From Sabethes cyaneus (lineage: Eukaryota; Arthropoda; Insecta; Diptera; Culicidae), in assembly GCF_943734655.1 (NCBI RefSeq), contig NC_071354.1:138618642-138682641 (forward strand): a stretch of 64,000 nt of DNA, in the 5' to 3' direction. A program made the translations under genes and the position numbers. Of the stretch, positions 21,742 through 33,070 are shown one piece after another. The notes beneath the pieces were generated by a model. It did not search any database. It was not told the DNA's origin and saw only the letters and a program-made list of their open reading frames with translations. Position 1 is the first letter of the stretch, and each line of letters begins with the position of its first letter.

Positions 21742-22299
21742 TTCAGTCCAAGCTTCTAAATTCCTGCAAATTAATATGAATAAAACAGTGGTCAAATTTG
21801 GAACTAAAGCAAAATTACGATTCCTTTTATTTCAATTGGCCTATTAGTGACACCTTAAACATATTGTCACACAAATGCGCCTTCAAGATCGCCAGTTCAA
21901 CTAATCTTGTTCTATATTGGTTGGAGATGGATTACTGTCAGTGTCTCGTTATCATCGAAAAGGTATAAAATGGTTGGGGTGCTAATGATGGGCCTGGTTT
22001 TGCTGATGTGTGGATGACGTCCGCAACAACGATGCCTTAAAACAAATGATAAAAACCCGAATTAATCCACCTAGCGGCGTGACCTAGCCTTTCTACTGCC
22101 TCAATAATCACTATTTAATTTCTCAAGAACAACTATAATTAACTTGACTATATTTTTAAATATGCGTTCCGTATTCCTCAAAATCCTTATTTGCCAGTAA
22201 AATTCACAACGTATTGCGTAGAATAATTCTATTTTCTTTCCTTGGGTGCGTAAATACTTGTAGGCGTCATTTATGTTATTTGATGAACACCTTATTTAG
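21742..22299. other. no recognised feature
   Basis: AT-rich sequence without a gene, inverted ends or tandem structure that I can identify. Confidence 0.5.
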
Positions 22300-22501
22300 T
22301 TTTATAATCGGTCGGCCTTAACTTTCGGGTTTCAGAGCCACATACGAAACTTGTTTTGAACTGACAATATGAAATATGTGTTCATAGCAGATTTTTTGAT
22401 TTTATAATCGGTCGGCCTTAACTTTCGGGTTTCAGAGCCACATACGAAACTTGTTTTGAACTGACAATATGAAATATGTGTTCATAGCAGATTTTTTGAT
22501 T
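22300..22501. repeat. perfect 100-bp tandem duplication
   Basis: The unit starting TTTATAATCGGTCGG at 22301 repeats at 22401 with no mismatch over 100 bases, ending CAGATTTTTTGAT in both. The identity implies a very recent duplication or an assembly artefact. Confidence 0.95.
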
Positions 22502-23330
22502 TTTTTGTGGTGGTTTTAACCCAAAGGGTAGATTTTTTTTTGATATTTTGATATTGCATAATACCATGCGTTCAAAAGTTAGCATCTTTGAAAAACAAGA
22601 GTTCAGAAAAATTATTATTATACGTCGCTTTTGAAGAAAAAGGATATCTACACCAAAATGATTAATCTCTAAATTTTACTATTAGTTTGTTTCAATTTTG
22701 CAATATATCTGAATTAGAAAAAATAACTGAATAGAGCAGTAGATATGAAAAAGAGAAATTGAACTTTTTCTTAGCTGGCGCCCTTCAGATAATTTTTGCA
22801 TGAAAATCAAAACTTAAGCTTCTTTTGAATGTACTTTCATGAAAAGATAGTCATTAACTTGATCACTTCGTTTTTACAATGTTAGAGGGTTAGGAAAACA
22901 AGCTGAGGTCGAAAAATATTGCAAAAACTGCGCCATAAACATGCTTGAGAATGAGAAATATGATCAATATGATTTCCAGTGCTTGTCATTTTTGATTTAT
23001 TTATTAAAACATGATACATGACATAAGACATCTGTCCTTTAAAATGTCACTAAAGAAAACAAATCTTACAAAGTTACTACCGTGCAACGGTTACTTCCTA
23101 TTTTTCATATAACATTTCTAAGCTCTAGTATCTATGGATTGAAAAGAGCATCTATTAATACGCAAAATTTGTATAAATTTATTTGGAAAAATCAACTCAC
23201 TAGTATTTTGATCCTATACACCACTATACTTATATACTTAAATTAACTGCTTTTCTCCGCTTTTTGCTTTTCTTGTACAATTGTGAGTAACAGCAAGTGA
23301 AGAAAATGACAATTGAAAACTTTTCGATTG
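22502..23330. other. no recognised feature
   Basis: AT-rich DNA. I found no frame, repeat or hairpin that supports an annotation. Confidence 0.5.
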
Positions 23331-23453
23331 AATCCCACTATTTAATATTTATTTGCGACAGATACGTAGTTCGCCTAAGACGTGCAGGCTTCATCAGTGT
23401 CTTATTTCAAAGCGTATACGTATCTATCGCGAATAAATATTAAATAGTGGAAT
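23331..23453. repeat. inverted repeat around a 50-bp loop
   Basis: CCACTATTTAATATTTATT...GATACGTA at 23335-23367 is inverted at about 23416-23450 (TACGTATCTATCGCGAATAA...ATAGTGG), with about 3 mismatches in 35. It is probably a small foldback or MITE relic; no TSD was seen. Confidence 0.7.
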
Positions 23454-23616
23454 TTAGTCGGTAAAAGCTTTTTTCTTTTCTTTTATTTCAGATTTATTTT
23501 AAATTTTATTTCAGAGTTCGTATTCCACGAAGAGGCTTCAAAAACTTCAGACTATTGACATGTTTCTCACTTTTCTTGAATTTCATTGCAAATTTAAAAA
23601 TTGCAAATTGTCATCA

Positions 23617-23841
23617 CATACACATACATACATACATACATACATACATACATACATACATACATACATACATACATACATACATACATACATACATACA
23701 TACATACATACATACATACATACATACATACATACATACATACATACATACATACATACATACATACATACATACATACATACATACATACATACATACA
23801 TACATACATACATACATACATACATACATACATACATACAT
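23617..23841. repeat. TACA tetranucleotide microsatellite (about 220 bp)
   Basis: Some 54 near-perfect TACA units. All six frames are open through it (YIHT and MYVC repeats), which explains several apparent ORFs that are not genes. Confidence 0.98.
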
Positions 23842-23899
23842 CGCACACATTGAATACAATCAACATTTGATTGATACATTTTGATTTCACACGTTTTAA

Positions 23900-24398
23900 C
23901 GGTTTAATATACGGTGCTTAAGTGTTAAAGTTTGAATAACTTTTGAATGAAGCGTCCGATTTTAAATAACTCGGTTTCGTTTGATAGATCTCAGCAGTAA
24001 TTTTCAAATAATCATAAAATGTGTGATGTTTTTCATTAAATTAATGCTTATATGTTACATAAATATGTTTTAAATACTATTTTTTCACATTTCTTTATGT
24101 AACTTTCAAACTACAAGTCCAATCGTCATGAAATTTGGAAGTTAAGGGTTTGCAAGGCTCCTCTTTCATATGCAATCAATTTTGTTCAAATCGGTTAAGA
24201 GACCTATGAGATAATGAAGTCCCATATTTTTCGTATTTTTATACATAACTTTTGAACTAAAAGTCCGATCAGTATGAAATTCAATAGCGACCAATGGGAC
24301 ACCTAGACCTTTCATTTGACACTAAGAACATTAAAATCGGTCCAGCCATCTCCGAGAAAAGTGAGTGAGATTAAAAGCGTCACATACACACACACACA

Positions 24399-24466
<68 letters not shown>

Positions 24467-24610
24467 TACACACACACAGAAAATGCTCAGTTTTCGAAAC
24501 TGAGTCGAATGGTATATAACATTCGGCCCGCAGGACCTTCTTTCCATTTCCGGTTTTCCAAGTGATTTCTATACCTTTATACTATATATTTATATAGTAG
24601 AAAGGCAAAA
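23900..24610 (+). repeat. dispersed repeat unit carrying a CA microsatellite
   Basis: The stretch contains two related blocks (AACTTTCAAACTACAAGTCC near 24101, AACTTTTGAACTAAAAGTCC near 24246), each followed by a GAAATTTGG/GAAATTCAAT and ATCGGTT/ATCGGTC pattern. A CA tract (24381-24478) follows, then GTCGAATGGTATATAACATT and TAGAAAGGCAAAAA. The flank GCCATCTCCGAGAAA before the CA tract resembles, inverted, the sequence after the GT array at 62990-63040. Confidence 0.65.
24381..24478. repeat. CA microsatellite
   Basis: About 48 CA dinucleotides with a few CATA interruptions. Confidence 0.97.
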
Positions 24611-27600
24611 AACACATTAAAAAACCGTACAAAAGAAGGTCAACAAACCTGTTCACAAACGAAATAATAATGGAAAGGTGAGTGAAAAATATGAACGCCA
24701 CTCAGCTTTTGTTCACCCATACTGGTGTAAAATAATGCGCATGAAGAATTCTCGTAATGGCCCTCGAGTATCAAACATTACATCGGGGACGGTGCCGATC
24801 TAGCCGTGCGAGGAGTGGATGTATGATACTTGAAGCATTTCCCCCTTTCGGTCGATGCACAGTCGTATCCGCAGTGACCGTTGGCCGAACGGAACCCTGC
24901 GCTTGCTGATCGTTCGTCCGTGATTGACGCTATTTTGCCATCGGCAACTACGATTCGACGGAACACTGCAACGCATCGGTGACATGCATTTGTTTACATC
25001 TAGCCGGCCACTCACAAATATGGCAGACAATGCAAGTCAACCAGTCGTGCAAGGCCCTCTTTGTCTTTGGTCACGCTAAGCTCCTCGGTAAACCCATTTT
25101 AGCGATTTCGGACTGTCCTTCATTCGCTTTAGGGTTTCCTGTGCCCTCGTTCGGAAAAAAATGAAGAGCAAGACGCGGTAAGATCGCTACTGTACTATTA
25201 GAGTGGTTAGTGCACAATTATATTTATCAAGATTAGCTCATTTGAAGAAACAAAAATAATTTTGTCGCCATTTAAAAGCCTTCGCTAAAGTTGTTATACA
25301 AAACTCTCCACCAAAAATTCGCGTTTAATACGATAAGCGTAAATATTCACGCTAAACGTTGTGAACTATTAATTCATTGTAGAGAGCCACGGCATACCTA
25401 AAAGGTCTCATTCACTAGTTTAACGTAAATAAACGGAAACTAATGCTGATTAGCTTCGACAGTTAGTGTTTCATTAAAATCAAACATTACGAATAATAAA
25501 TAATTCATCAAACAGAAATAAAATCAAAAGTTGAATGTTTTATTAATGAAAAAGTTGGAAGCCACATCGGGATAGAATAATAAGTGCCTTCGGTATCAAA
25601 AGTGAAAACATATAAAATTCCAGAATGAATACATAATAAACATACGCATTACAGCATTTACCGCATGTAGCGGAACATAAATTAACCAGCCACGGCCACT
25701 ACGACGCGTCACAAGCGTTCGACTTCGAGCGGCGGATCTTCGATTTCATACCTTCTTGGCTGGAACATTTCAATCGTAAGGTAATCGTTTTTACAGCTTC
25801 TATTCGGAGCCTAACAAGAATCGGTACAACGCAACCATCAATGGCAATTTTAATTTTATGACTCTATTTCATTCACTGGGTCAGTTGAAGAACCTATTTC
25901 CATAATATGATAATCTTGTTCATTCAGCCACTTTTTTACCACCTCTGCAATTGAAAACAGTCCCGCATTATGATGTGATGGTGCAGGTCGTGAAACTTAA
26001 ACCCACACGGCGCTGCTGTGCCGCTTGGCAATTCAAAGTAGTGATTCACTTTTTATTGCACCAAATGGATTTGTATTAATTATTTATGTGTTATTTTTAT
26101 GAAAATTTTGAATAATTACACAATGATGCTCATTACTAAAACAAACATATGCAAAATATCCTCTATTTAAAAATGATCATATCTTGTACGGCGAACGACG
26201 AACGGTTGAAGAGTTCTTGCGGTAGGGCATTTATTTAAAAGTCCGTTAACTTCTCGTGAGTTTTCGACCAATAAAGCAAACAAAATCTACATACGGCTCA
26301 GCACTGAATAAAACGCTCGGCCCTGCCTGAATCATGACTAAACCATATCGGATGGATCGATGCGGAAAAGGCGAACATTCGTTCGCACCCCGCCGCCATT
26401 CCTGGTTCATTCATTCCAATTCGCTGTCAGAGCGCAACGGCGGCGGTGGCGGCACATTTTTGCATACATTATAAATTAATTTCGAATAAGAAGTTTACAT
26501 TAAAAATTTGCTTCATTCATAAAATAGTACGAGCGCCGCATTACCTGCCGGGTGCCCGTCTTGTACGAAATAACATGCCTAGGTACCCAGCCTACTAAGG
26601 CTACCTGGCAGGGAACTATCGACTCGATTCGATGATGAGGATGGAGATAGGAGAAGTGGCGGAATAAATGAGCTAATGACCAAGGTATTGCAGCCGGCGT
26701 TGCTGCCGCGCCGAAATGAATGGCGGCGCGACGCGGAATCTGTATAAATTGTTATAATTGAATGCGATAAATACTGTATAATGATGAACTTGATCTTGAA
26801 AATTATGTAAAACTGGGTGAAAATTTCTTGAACGTGAAAACGGAATGGCATGATAATTGAATCAACAGCTGATTTCTTTAAAGGCAACCTCATGAATGCT
26901 GGGCGTGGTGTCTGTCCGGGTTGCGTCGTGTTTGTTTTGATTAAATCGGAACCAACTAGACTTCTAGAATGAGGTTATGTATTTGTTTTCAATTTTTTTT
27001 TCTTCTCTGCTGAATATATTTTGTAGTCATGAAACTGAATTGCAACTTGTGATAGTAAGCTCATAAGTATGAAATTTTAACTAGACCTCCATAAATCATT
27101 GGTTTCGACATTTAACTAAATTGTTGGAATTACTCTAAATAAGATTTTCAGTAATATGTCTGCGTGTTTTTTTATATTATAAGGAGCCGTTAAGGCTTTG
27201 CCTGTAGTGATATGTGATGGCAGATTTGTGAGTTTGTACATTCGCCGCTCTTACTCTCCCTCTCCTCCCAGGCCCAGAACGTAGTAAAGCTACGGAGTGC
27301 CTTCGCTGTACTACATCACCTGTATGGACATAGGGTAACGGAACCATATTTCGCTCACCATGTTATTATTAAGTACAGAATAATTAGCATAACATATTCA
27401 TTATTTTAATTTAATTATATATCGATCCAGCGAACTACGATTCCAAACCCTTGATGGTAGTGTGTTTCAAACTAGCGTTATATTCAGACAGTGTCTTCAG
27501 ATTAAAATGATTATTTTGTTCTACAGCTATGCATGCAAAAAATTATTGTTTGAAAAGTAATATAAACCATAATTACAGTGGAAAATTCAACGGTTTTTTC

Positions 27601-27795
27601 TATCATTTACTTATTCATTTCAATGATTACATGTTGATGTCAGCCAAACCGTTGTTTGTTTCAATAGACCGTTCGGAGACCATCACGAAACCTAAATATT
27701 TGTTATGATCATTAGGTTGGCAAACTTCCTGCTTATGATAATAATGTTGGTAACGGCAGCTACTTTCCACTATTTGATATTACAAAATGTCAACA
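24611..27795. other. low-repeat region without supported genes
   Basis: No family was recognised. Frames here reach at most 104 codons (26579-26893, minus) and show no motif. GC-richer islands at 24780-25170, 25690-25760 and 26330-26720 contain features such as a GCGGCGGTGGCGGCA run near 26441. These could be non-coding regulatory or UTR sequence, but nothing here proves it. Confidence 0.4.
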
Positions 27796-27803
27796 CTATA
27801 TAC

Positions 27804-27964
27804 TACAGAGACTTTAGGCTACAGAGGCAACGAGGCACTCAAAATTCGTTAAATTTTGAATCAAAGCGGAGAGTACCATCACAAATAAAGGTAGCTCTCC
27901 GTTTTGATCCAAAATTTAGCGGATTTTGAGTGCCTCGTCGCCTCTGTAACCTATAGTCCCTGTA
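27804..27964. mobile_element. palindromic MITE (161 bp) with perfect 8-bp TSD
   Basis: The two halves are inverted copies of about 70 bases (left TACAGAGACTTTAGG; right, inverted, TACAGGGACTATAGG, sharing ACAGAGGC and GAGGCACTCAAAAT). CTATATAC is duplicated at 27796-27803 and 27965-27972. Half-copies of the same family lie near 32695-32775 and 46325-46380. Confidence 0.92.
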
Positions 27965-28029
27965 CTATATACTCTAATCATATTGAACAGCTTCTTACAT
28001 ACCTACTCATTTACTTAGTCGACCTGACG

Positions 28030-29770
28030 TCCTATGCAGGGCGCTACCAACGAACTGGGAACGAGTTTTGTAGTGTTGGGCAGAATGCAGGATCACGTGA
28101 TAGATTGGAAGCAACCAACGAAAGAATGTGTCGTTTATGAGTAAAGGGTCGTTTCTTCAATTACAGTATCATCAATGTGCTACCGCGGCATTAGGTGTAG
28201 AGCCTCAAAGTATACAAAATGATTGGTTTGATGGGGAATGCCAACAAGCTTTGAAGTGAAAAAAATGTCTTGAAAGAATTATCTGAGGCTGAGCATCGCC
28301 TCTAGGGAGAACTCGGTCAAACACCGACGAGCAAGGAACCAGTTGACCACGATCCGGAGTTAAAAGCGCCAAAAGGAGGACCGAAATCGTGAAGATTGAG
28401 AACAATAATGCCGAGCTATTGATAAGAAGGTGAACCAAACTCATGAGGATCACACTGAAACCTGACAGCGGCGAGGAAGGGAATCTAATCACACAAACAA
28501 GCGCGAGGTGGTCAAAAGGTGGAAGCAGTTCTTCGATGACTACCCTAATAGCGAAGGTGCAGAAGGAGGATAAACGAAAGTTAACCTAGGTGTGGCTATG
28601 AAGATAGTAATGACCCAGCACCTGATCTGCAAAAAATCAAATGGGAAATCAGGTTTCTGCAAACCAACAAAGCCGGACCAAATTTTTACCATCCGACTGA
28701 TCTCGCAGAAATGTCAGGAATACGACGTGCCTACGCATCATATCTTTAGTGATTTCAAAGCAGCATACGATACAGTCAATCGAGACAGCTATTGCAGATA
28801 ATGCATGAAAATGGTTTTCCGGATAGATAGACGCAACTATCAGAACTGATCAGAACTACATTAGATCGAGTGATGTATTTCGTACGCATCTTAGGGACAC
28901 TCTCGAGCTCCTTCGAGATGCGGCGAGGGTTGGGACAAGACGTTCAAAATTGCTCTTGAAGGGGTGATCCGATGAACGGGCATCGACACGAGAGGCACAA
29001 TTTTCACATAGGATAGCCAACTCCTAGGCTTTGCAGATAATTTTCATATTATAGCCATCAACTGTGCGACGACGAAGGTAACCTACGCCAGACTGAAAGC
29101 GAAGTCTAGGAAGATTGGGCTAGAATAAATGCGACGAAAACCAAATATATAAAAAAAGAGGCTCGAAGGAAACTAACGCGTGCCTCTCATGGACGGTAAA
29201 CGTTGACAGCGAACAACTAGAAGTGGTCGATGAGGTCGTATATTTGCGATCGCTAGTGACCGCGGACAACACTAGTAAGGAGATCTAGCGGCGCATACAA
29301 GCTTGAAGTCGGGCCTACTTTGCCAGTCGCAAAACGCTACGATCAAGGAGCATACACCGCCATACTAGGCTGGTAATGTACAAAACCCTTATTAGACCGG
29401 TAGTTTTTATGGACTTTAAGCCGTGACGCTACTCACGGCGGACATACGCGCCCTTGTCTTGTTCGAGCGCACGATACGGAGGACGATATTTGGCGGAGTA
29501 CAAACTGAACGCGAGGAGTAGCGAAGGCGTATGAATCACGAGCTACAGGCACTGCTTGGAGAGATTTCCATCGTACATCTGGTGAAAGTCGATAGGCTAC
29601 GGTGGGCCGGATACCTCTTAGGGATGCCGGACGAAAGTGCGACGAAAACAGTTCCCTTCAACAACTCCACTGACACCAAGAACAGGGGGCTCAATGTTCA
29701 AGATGGCTCGACCAGGTCAAAAGCGGTTTAAGATTTCTGAGACATCTGGGAAATTGACGTTCCCCATGGA
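28030..29770 (+). pseudogene. RTE-family relic, heavily decayed
   Basis: Readable blocks in order: ATNERMCRL and GRFFNYSIINVL (endonuclease end), NDWFDGECQQAL (28220), THHIFSDFKAAYDTVNRDS (28730-28785), LLGFADN (29015-29040, catalytic FADD lost), YLRSLVTADNTS (29240), TLIRPVVF (29388) and MNHELQALLGEISIVHLVKV (29531). Almost every block is in a different frame, and the first endonuclease half is absent. It is the same subfamily as 33071-34856. Confidence 0.85.
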
Positions 29771-30104
29771 CCACTTAGTTGTTCTGGGTCCTATGACCAT
29801 GATATTCACACACATAGGCACAAACATACCCATCAGCATCATTACAAATTTACAAGTCTACAGTTATATATTTAATAAGCATTACGCTTATACCGCTTCT
29901 CAAACTCATTTTATGATTTTCTTGAATAAAAACACATTGAATTGGACCAAAATTTACAGCTCACTGACTTTGGCAAATTTTCCCAACATTTTCGAATTGG
30001 AACTCCTAAGACCATTTGTTGAATTTAACTACCTTAATTTCATTCAGCTTTGGTCTGATGTTGGATTTATTAAAAACTGCCAGCTTGATATCCGAGGGAG
30101 AAAT
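29771..30104. other. unassigned AT-rich DNA
   Basis: An open frame of 80-167 codons overlaps this stretch but starts inside the RTE relic and shows no motif; I do not regard it as a gene. Confidence 0.45.
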
Positions 30105-30640
30105 GAAAATACTAGGTACAAGACACGACCACATAGATGACGTAGGAAACCGAACTCTACAGCTGTGGCACACTTTTCTAAATTCGTCTAGGCCTAATCG
30201 TCTCGCAGTAAAGAATTTGCGATCTGATGAGACAAGCGATTTTTGTCACTTTTTCTAACGCTCTTCCCTAACACAGGCATGAAATTAATCTAGGTTTATC
30301 GCGATCCTAAGAAAACTTGTTGGTGTAAGAAGGCCTTGTCACTTTTTCCGGTGTACTTCTCTAACACTAACACAGACATCAAATTCTAGGTCTAGGTTTA
30401 TTGTGATGCTGTCTTATCCAACTAATCATGAAGCGAGGATTTCTAGTTGAATAGTGCTTCTTTGTTTTCAATTTTTAAATAATGCACACTTGAAAATCAA
30501 TAGCATTCTTTATTTGGGTCAACGCGTAGAAGGTTTTCCGATCGATTATTTCAAAAATATAGAAAATCGATTAGGAAATCGCAAAGCTATTAGCATTCAA
30601 AACCTGAGCTATTTTCGAGATTGATTCTTTGGAATGACCG
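30105..30640 (+). repeat. dispersed repeat Y, copy 1 (internally deleted)
   Basis: It shares with 47850-48866 the blocks TACAAGACACGACC, CTCGCAGTAAAGAATTTGCG, CAGACATCAAATT...TAGGTTTA and GAAGGTTTTCCGATCGATT, plus the near-terminal TTGGAATGAC. About 290 bp present in copy 2 after the GGTGACG motif are missing here. Internally it has about three degenerate units of 90-100 bp. Confidence 0.8.
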
Positions 30641-30889
30641 CCTTTACCAGGTACCTTCCTGAAAGACTTATTTCACACAGTCACTATAAGCGTGGAGTTC
30701 ACAGGATTATGGTATGGCGGTGATAAAGATTCCTGGACAGGTGAATAACAAAGGTGCTTGCAATATCGAAGGCCTGTCTCATTTCAAAGAATGGCAAATA
30801 CAATTTTTCTGACCACCAAGAGAGGCAAATGTTTCGTTCATGGCAATGATACGTTTAGAGAAAATCCTTTAATCACCTATAAAGGAGTA

Positions 30890-31327
30890 CAGCACTCGTT
30901 CGCTAATTGCACGAATGATGCGATGCGATTAGCGAATTTCGTTTTTCAATTGCACGATAGTTGCCAATATTAATTGTAAAACGTGATGCGTTATCACTGT
31001 AAAGAACTCTTCACATGCATTCACACGTACGCTAAATTTTGGGAAGAACATCTAAATTTTTACAAACGAACTAAAAGCTTAATGAATATGTGTTCAATTA
31101 GTCAAAGTTTAGCCAAATTTGCATGAATTTGTTTGTAATGTATCTACGTAATGCAGAGATAGAGAGTTTGCATTCGGCAACGCTGCATTTTTGTTTATAG
31201 CAACCACCTGGGAAACCACGTGTAGTTTGACAGATAACTGTTTTTTAGTTGCACGATCGTGCAACTAGCGAACGTGCAATTAAAAGACGGTGCAGTTAGA
31301 GGACGTGCAATTAGCGCACGAGTGCTG
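30890..31327. mobile_element. TA-flanked inverted-repeat element with TTGCACG motifs (438 bp)
   Basis: The ends CAGCACTCGTTCGCTAATTG (30890) and, inverted, CAGCACTCGTGCGCTAATTG (ending 31327) match at 19 of 20 positions and are flanked by TA on both sides. The motif AATTGCACG or its inverse recurs inside both termini. A TA target and CA-start fit a Tc1/mariner-type MITE, but the clustered motif also recalls the element at 13879-14874. Confidence 0.8.
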
Positions 31328-31900
31328 TATATTGTCAATTGTAACATCTAAAATAAAACTTAAAAGTATTAACCTTTCGTAAATAAACAGAAACTGCAAG
31401 ACCTTGTTGGTCTTAAAAGGCATCATCTTTTATATATTCATCGCTGGAGTGGATCACTGCGTTCTTGTAGTTTTTCCGTCGGAGGTAAACAACACAGTCT
31501 AGCTCTAAACCTGCGGCTGAAGGAATATTCGTCTTCTTCCTTCAAGTTTGCACAATCAGTTCTTTCTTGATCCGGGTATTTCTCTTTCAGAAAAATGTCG
31601 TTAATCCAGTCCAGTTTTGAATTTGTGCTCAACATTTTTCATACGGATATCTACAGAGCGACGTTTTTCGCACAGTTCGTTTCCAAGTTTAGTGAAACGA
31701 ATATTCTTTTTACATAATAGCTTACTGTAAATTTTTCCGTTTTTCTGAACCTCATCTATTTATCGTTTATTAAAGGTGTCATGGGCTCGGCAGATAATTG
31801 CTGAAATGTTTAATTCGAAGAAAATCTATCAGAAATATTCATCAAATTTTACTGACCTGCTTTTGACTGGAAATCCGAAAGTATTTAGGAAAAATGAAAC
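31328..31900. other. no recognised gene
   Basis: A 65-codon minus-strand frame (31438-31635, rich in Lys/Glu) has no recognised domain. It could be part of an old pseudogene, but there is nothing to identify it. Confidence 0.35.
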
Positions 31901-32202
31901 GTACCCGTACCCGCCGGGTTTGGGTCGGGTTCGGGTATTGAAAAAAAATAATTTGCGGGTTCGGGTCGGGTACGGGTTCTTAATTTTTGTTTTTGAAACC
32001 GGGTACGGGTCGGGTCGGGTATCTCTATTGACCTTTTTAACACTAAAGATGGTCGGATACCCGGGCCCGTCCCGTCGGGTTGCGGTCGGGTTCGGGTATC
32101 AAAAATAATAAACTTGCGGGTTCGGGTCGGGTACGGGTTTTGAATTTTTTTCTTGATCGGGTAAGGGTCGGGTTCGGGTATTCAAATTTTCATGCCCGAC
32201 CA

Positions 32203-33015
32203 CAGGGATGGCACCTCCTCAGAAGAAAAAAGAGAAGAGAAAAATTCAAACTGTGCTCAGTCTACAACGCGATTTATTCTGCTCCGTTTCATTTTAACTG
32301 TGCTCTTTCTTGCTGAACGCAGTTGTATGAGCAACCACACACTGTGCTACTCATTGAGGAGAATGTTAATACACTTTGAATACGTTGATGCGATGCGCTG
32401 ACGTATGACAACTACGGGTAGTTTTAACATGGGTAGTGCGTTGAGAAAAAACGACGATTGTCAGTAGCGGTCATTGCCATCAGAAAAAATATTAATCCTG
32501 CATTAATAGTTGAATCATGATTCTTACATTTAGTATATTCAGTTGAGTTTAGCTGCCCGTGAACGCAACTGCATCATATGGTTAGGCATGTCACAACGGC
32601 AACAGTGCGAAAAATGTTATTTAGATATGGTAACATTTGAATTCCCATACATTTGCTTCTTGACGCGCACCAACAGGAAAGTCCCATTATAAACAAAGGC
32701 AATTCTCCGCTAGGATTCAAAATTTAACGACTTTTGATTGTTTTGACGCCTCTGAGTCTATAGTTTCTGTACGCGCACCGGTTGTTTTGTTTCCACGTTT
32801 ACTGCTGTAGCTACCGAGAGGACCGGGAGCAAAACCGAAAGTTACTCATTTAAAGAGCGCATTAAGAAGTTTTTCTGCGCGTCAGTTTTTCTCATTGTGT
32901 TTAGTCTGTTTCTCATTCTGTGGATATATTTCTCATTTCTGAAAGCAGTTCTGCTCATTGTGTTGAACAAAAAAGTTGCACTTTTTGCACAATGAGTGAG
33001 GAAATAACAAGCCTG
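32203..33015. mobile_element. hAT-like element (813 bp) inserted in the GGGT MITE, 8-bp TSD
   Basis: CCCGACCA flanks it at 32195-32202 and 33016-33023, and removal restores the known MITE end. The termini start CAGGGATGGCACC and, inverted, CAGGCTTGTTATT, so the inverted repeats are weak. No transposase frame. It carries a half-copy of the palindromic MITE family near 32695-32775. Confidence 0.75.
32695..32775. mobile_element. half-copy of the 27804-27964 MITE family
   Basis: ATAAACAAAGGCAATTCTCC, AAAATTTAACG, GACGCCTCTGAGTCTATAGT and TTTCTGTAC follow one arm of the palindromic MITE. No second arm or TSD is visible. Confidence 0.6.
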
Positions 33016-33055
33016 CCCGACCATCTCTATAAACCACCTTCTATTTTCTAATGAT

Positions 33056-33070
33056 AAGCTCCAATAGCAA
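33056..33070. repeat. left 15-bp TSD of the truncated RTE
   Basis: AAGCTCCAATAGCAA here and at 34857-34871. Confidence 0.92.

Larger units (their letters stand above)
31901..33029. mobile_element. second copy of the GGGT-rich hAT-like MITE, split by another insertion
   Basis: The part 31901-32202 is an inverted-orientation copy of 16936-17283 (GGGTTCGGGTCGGGTACGGG blocks). It stops at CCCGACCA. After the inserted element (32203-33015) the sequence resumes with CCCGACCA then TCTCTA (33016-33029), exactly the missing terminal bases of the MITE. The opposite terminus is decayed or deleted before 31901. Confidence 0.85.

Noticed and set aside
22300..22501. CRISPR-like repeat array
   Set aside because: Only two units, directly adjacent with no spacers, in eukaryotic DNA.
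23555..23890. Six overlapping frames of Tyr-Ile-His-Thr or Met-Tyr-Val-Cys repeats
   Set aside because: TACA tetranucleotide artefact.
29637..30140. 167-codon plus frame as a candidate gene
   Set aside because: It starts inside the RTE C-terminus, continues into AT-rich DNA without motifs and ends in repeat Y.
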